Shown here piece after piece: positions 61,107-64,000 of a stretch of 64,000 nt of DNA (within the stretch, counting starts at the first letter, position 1; each line of letters begins with the position of its first letter). The notes under the pieces are model-generated. The model was not told the origin of the DNA and ran no database searches. It was given only the letters and a program-made list of their open reading frames with translations. A program made the position numbers and the translations under genes. Source of the DNA: Ecdyonurus torrentis (taxonomy: Eukaryota > Arthropoda > Insecta > Ephemeroptera > Heptageniidae); assembly GCA_949318235.1 (NCBI GenBank), contig OX439135.1:27908587-27972586 (forward strand), written 5' to 3'.

Positions 61107-64000
61107 GAAACAAAATTGAGAGAAAAAAAATTTCGAAAAAAATTGTGTTTTTCAGAGTCTGAAAACGATTTTTGATGATATCTCAGAAACTAATAATGCT
61201 ACAGACTTACAGTTTAAACTGAAATCTATCACTTTGAAATGTCTTATTTAAAGTTTATTACACTTTAGTCGCAAAAATTAAAACTTTCTCAGTTTTTGAG
61301 AATTTTCGAATTTTCTTACCGAAGTTTATAGCATTGTAGCCCATATGAAGAAAAAAAAAGTTTGTAACTCGAGTTCTAATTGAGATGTTAAGTTGTGGTT
61401 TTAAAATAAATTGATGCAAAACGCTCTATAGTACTAAATTCATCTCTAGAAACAAAATTGAGAAAAAATTTTTTTCGAAAAAAATTGTGTTTTTCAGTTT
61501 CTGAAAACGATTTTTGATGATATCTCAGAAACTAATAATGCTACAGACTTACGGTTTGAACTGAAATGTATCACTTTGAAATGTCTTATGAAAAGTTTAT
61601 AACACTTTAGTCGCAAAAACTAAAACTTTCTTAGTATTTGAGAATTTTCGAATTTTCTTACCGAAGTCTATAGCATTGTAGCCCATATGAAGAAAAAAAA
61701 GTTTGTAACTCGAGTTCTAATAGAGATGTAAAGTTGTGGTTTTGAAATAAAGTGATGCAAAACGCTCTATAGTACTAAATTCACCTCTAGAAACAAAATT
61801 GAGAAAAAAAATTTTTCGAAAAAAATTGTGTTTTTCAGTTTCTGAAAACGATTTTTGATGATATCTCAAAAACTAATGATGCTACAGACTTACAGTTTAA
61901 ACTGAAATCTATCACTTTGAAATGTCTTATGAAAATTTTATAACACTTAAGTCGCAAAAATTAAAACTTTCTCAGTTTTTGAGAACTTTCGAATTTTCTT
62001 ACCGAAGTCTATAGCATTGTAGCTGATATGAAGAAAAAAAAAGTTTGTAACTTGAGTTCTAATTGAGATGTAAAGTTGTGGTTTTGAAATAAAGTGATGC
62101 AAAACGCTCTATAGTACTAAATTCACCTCTAGAAACAAAATTGAGAAAAAAAAATTTTCGAAAAAAATTGTGTTTTTCAGATTCTGAAAACGATTTTTGA
62201 TGATATCTCAGAAACTAATGATGCAACAGATTTACAGTTTAAACTGAAATCTATCACTTTGAAATGTCTTATTTAAAGTTTATTACACTTTAGTCGCAAA
62301 AATTAAAACTTTCTCAGTTTTTGAGAATTTTCGAATTTTCTTACCGAAGTTTATAGCATTGTAGCCCATATGAAGAAAAAAAAAGTTTGTAACTCGAGTT
62401 CTAATTGAGATGTTAAGTTGTGGTTTTAAAATAAATTGATGCAAAACGCTCTATAGTACTAAATTCATCTCTAGAAACAAAATTGAGAAAAAAATTTTTT
62501 CGAAAAAAATTGTGTTTTTCAGTTTCTGAAAACGATTTTTGATGATATCTCAGAAACTAATAATGCTACAGACTTACGGTTTGAACTGAAATGTATCACT
62601 TTGAAATGTCTTATGAAAAGTTTATAACACTTTAGTCGCAAAAACTAAAACTTTCTTAGTATTTGAGAATTTTCGAATTTTCTTACCGAAGTCTATAGCA
62701 TTGTAGCCCATATGAAGAAAAAAAAGTTTGTAACTCGAGTTCTAATAGAGATATAAAGTTGTGGTTTTGAAATAAAGTGATGCAAAACGCTCTATAGTAC
62801 TAAATTCACCTCTAGAAACAAAATTGAGAAAAAAAATTTTTCGAAAAAAATTGTGTTTTTCAGTTTCTGAAAACGATTTTTGATGATATCTCAAAAACTA
62901 ATAATGCTACAGACTTACGGTTTAAACTGAAATGTATCATTTTGAAATGTCTAACGAAAAGTTTATTACACTTTAGTCGCAAAAAATAAAACTTTCTCAG
63001 TTTTTGAGAATTTTCGTATATTCTTACCGAAGTCTATAGCATTGTAGCCCATATGAAGAAAAAAAAATTTTGTAACTCGAAGTCCAATTGAGATAGAAAG
63101 TTGCGGTTTTGAAATAATGTGATGCAAAACGCTCTATAGTTTTAAATTCACCTCTAGAAACAAATTTGAGAAAAATAATTTTTTCAAAAAAATTGTGTTT
63201 TTCAGTTTCTGAAAACTATTTTTGATGATATCTCAGAAACTAATAATGCTACAGACTTATGGTTTGAACTGAAAAGTATCACTTTGAAATGTCTTATGAA
63301 AAGTTTATAACACGTTAGTCGCAAAAACTAAAACTTTCTTAGTATTTAAGAATTTTCGAATTTTCTTACCGAAGTTTATAGCATTGTAGCCCATATGAAG
63401 AAAAAAAAAGTTTGTAACTCGAGTTCTAATTGAGATGTTAAGTTGTGGTTTTAAAATAAATTGATGCAAAACGCTCTATAGTACTAAATTCATCTCTAGA
63501 AACAAAATTGAGAAAAAAATTTTTTCGAAAAAAATTGTGTTTTTCAGTTTCTGAAAACGATTTTTGATGATATCTCAGAAACTAATAATGCTACAGACTT
63601 ACGGTTTGAACTGAAATGTATCACTTTGAAATGTCTTATGAAAAGTTTATAACACTTTAGTCGCAAAAACTAAAACTTTCTTAGTATTTGAGAATTTTCG
63701 AATTTTCTTACCGAAGTCTATAGCATTGTAGCCCATATGAAGAAAAAAAAGTTTGTAACTCGAGTTCTAATAGAGATATAAAGTTGTGGTTTTGAAATAA
63801 AGTGATGCAAAACGCTCTATAGTACTAAATTCACCTCTAGAAACAAAATTGAGAAAAAAAATTTTTCGAAAAAAATTGTGTTTTTCAGTTTCTGAAAACG
63901 ATTTTTGATGATATCTCAAAAACTAATAATGCTACAGACTTACGGTTTGAACTGAAATGTATCATTTTGAAATGTCTAACGAAAAGTTTATTACACTTTA
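61107..64000. repeat. Right end block: mosaic trimer repeat (1,025 bp)
   Basis: Starts are 61107, 61449, 61790, 62132, 62474, 62815, 63157, 63499 and 63840 (partial, cut by the window). A period of three monomers is visible: GATGTTAAG tails at 61107, 62132 and 63157; CTAATAGAG tails at 61449, 62474 and 63499; TCTCAAAAAC fronts at 61790, 62815 and 63840. GAGATATAAAG is private to 62751 and 63776, 1,025 bp apart. The third monomer of the first trimer is a mosaic (GATGATG, ACAGTTT, then GAACTTTC and GCTGATATG). No gene is present. Confidence 0.82.

Larger units (their letters stand above)
1..64000. repeat. Satellite DNA array, ~342-bp monomer, head to tail across the whole window
   Basis: Every part of the window is a copy of one monomer of 339-343 bp. 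Landmarks recur in the same order in each full copy: CCTCTAGAAAC, an A-tract with TTTCGAAAA, CAG-ATT-CTGAAAACG, GATATCTCAGAAAC, AATGCTACAGA, TAGTCGCAAAAA, TATAGCATTGTAGCCCATAT, a second A-tract, AACTCGAGTT, AGTGATGCAAAACGCTCTATAG. I count 184 full copies, six 163-bp truncated copies and one terminal partial copy, which together account for the 64 kb. All are in the same orientation and nothing else is inserted. Base composition is strongly AT-rich, roughly 70% A+T by eye. Neighbouring monomers differ at many sites, but copies 2-19 monomers apart can be nearly identical, the signature of higher-order repeats. A centromeric or heterochromatic location is inferred from the size and purity of the array, not seen. 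Confidence 0.98.

Noticed and set aside
1..64000. CENP-B box
   Set aside because: No block resembling the TTCG....A..CGGGA core was seen in the consensus or in monomer variants. Absence by eye does not exclude a diverged protein-binding site.
1..64000. CRISPR array
   Set aside because: The repeat is ~342 bp with no unique spacers; variation is spread along the whole monomer, not limited to spacers.
1..64000. Transposable element, or terminal-repeat-bounded cassette inserted in the array
   Set aside because: The 342-bp register can be followed without interruption from end to end, apart from the six 163-bp T monomers. There is no target-site duplication, no terminal inverted repeats at block edges and no coding remnant.
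1..64000. Bacterial operon, tRNA, rRNA, replication origin or telomere repeats
   Set aside because: No long open frames, no cloverleaf or rRNA signatures, no short telomeric hexamer or pentamer tracts; all sequence is explained by the satellite.

Overview
The whole 64 kb is one AT-rich satellite DNA array. I see no gene, RNA gene, transposon or unique sequence anywhere in it. The monomer is about 342 bp (L-type monomers are 339 bp). All copies lie head to tail in the same orientation with no break. Walking the repeated start point (GAAAC after the conserved CCTCTA) gives 184 full monomers, six truncated monomers of 163 bp, and a final partial one. This points to a eukaryotic nuclear chromosome, probably centromeric or pericentromeric heterochromatin. 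AT-rich satellites of this monomer size are common in insects and other invertebrates, but I do not recognise the family and cannot name the species.

Monomers differ by diagnostic substitutions, so I labelled them by type. A: GTCTTGCCGAAAAC with TCTTATAAAAAG. B: AATTTGAGAAAAATAA with TCTAACG and CACTTAAG. C: GATGATG, AAATCT, CTTACT, CCGATGTC. D: GAAAATAATAATG, TAACAGAAG, CATATAAAG. E: ACGATTTG, TAACCTTT, GTCTATTGC. K: AAAATGGAG, AAACTATAAATG, AAGATGG. L: CAACATTGAG, AAACAATTAATG, GGCTTATAAAAAG. I: GATGAAATCTCAG, TTTCAACTGAAATAT. J: TAGATTCTAAAAACG. M: GATGATG with CATATTAAG. N: CAGTTTTTGAAAACG. H: TCTCAAAAAC with CGTATATTC. T: the 163-bp truncated form.

The order of types repeats, giving layered higher-order repeats (HORs). 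Layout: 1-2734, eight monomers (A B C D E then mixed); 2735-15717, two successive copies of a 19-monomer HOR of about 6.49 kb; about 14.2-18.6 kb, a 7-monomer (2,390 bp) tandem duplication; 17768-19816, an L-I-J trimer twice; 20.5-24.8 kb, the first T unit plus a dimer repeat; 24763-35703, a segment repeated at a 6,496-bp shift with a nested 9-monomer tandem duplication; 35.7-39.8 kb, L-I-J-A-B-M-N and L-I-J runs; 39801-44906 and 52765-61106, tandem copies of a T-anchored unit of about 2.89 kb; 44907-51739, a shortened copy of the 33.6-38.9 kb block and a 4-monomer tandem duplication; 61107-64000, a trimer repeat of 1,025 bp. The two T-unit clusters belong to a larger duplication at a shift of about 12.96 kb.

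The points most worth a second look are: (1) two dyad-symmetric elements in the monomer, each with a variant type in which both arms changed so that pairing is kept; (2) a cryptic internal repeat of about 140 bp inside the monomer; (3) the truncated T monomer, always in front of an L-I pair; (4) block junctions that fall at many different phases of the monomer. Short open frames exist (six of 68 codons, one of 70) but are chance products of the satellite. Coordinates of whole monomers were read from the sequence; limits of duplicated blocks inside monomers are accurate to about 20-60 bp.
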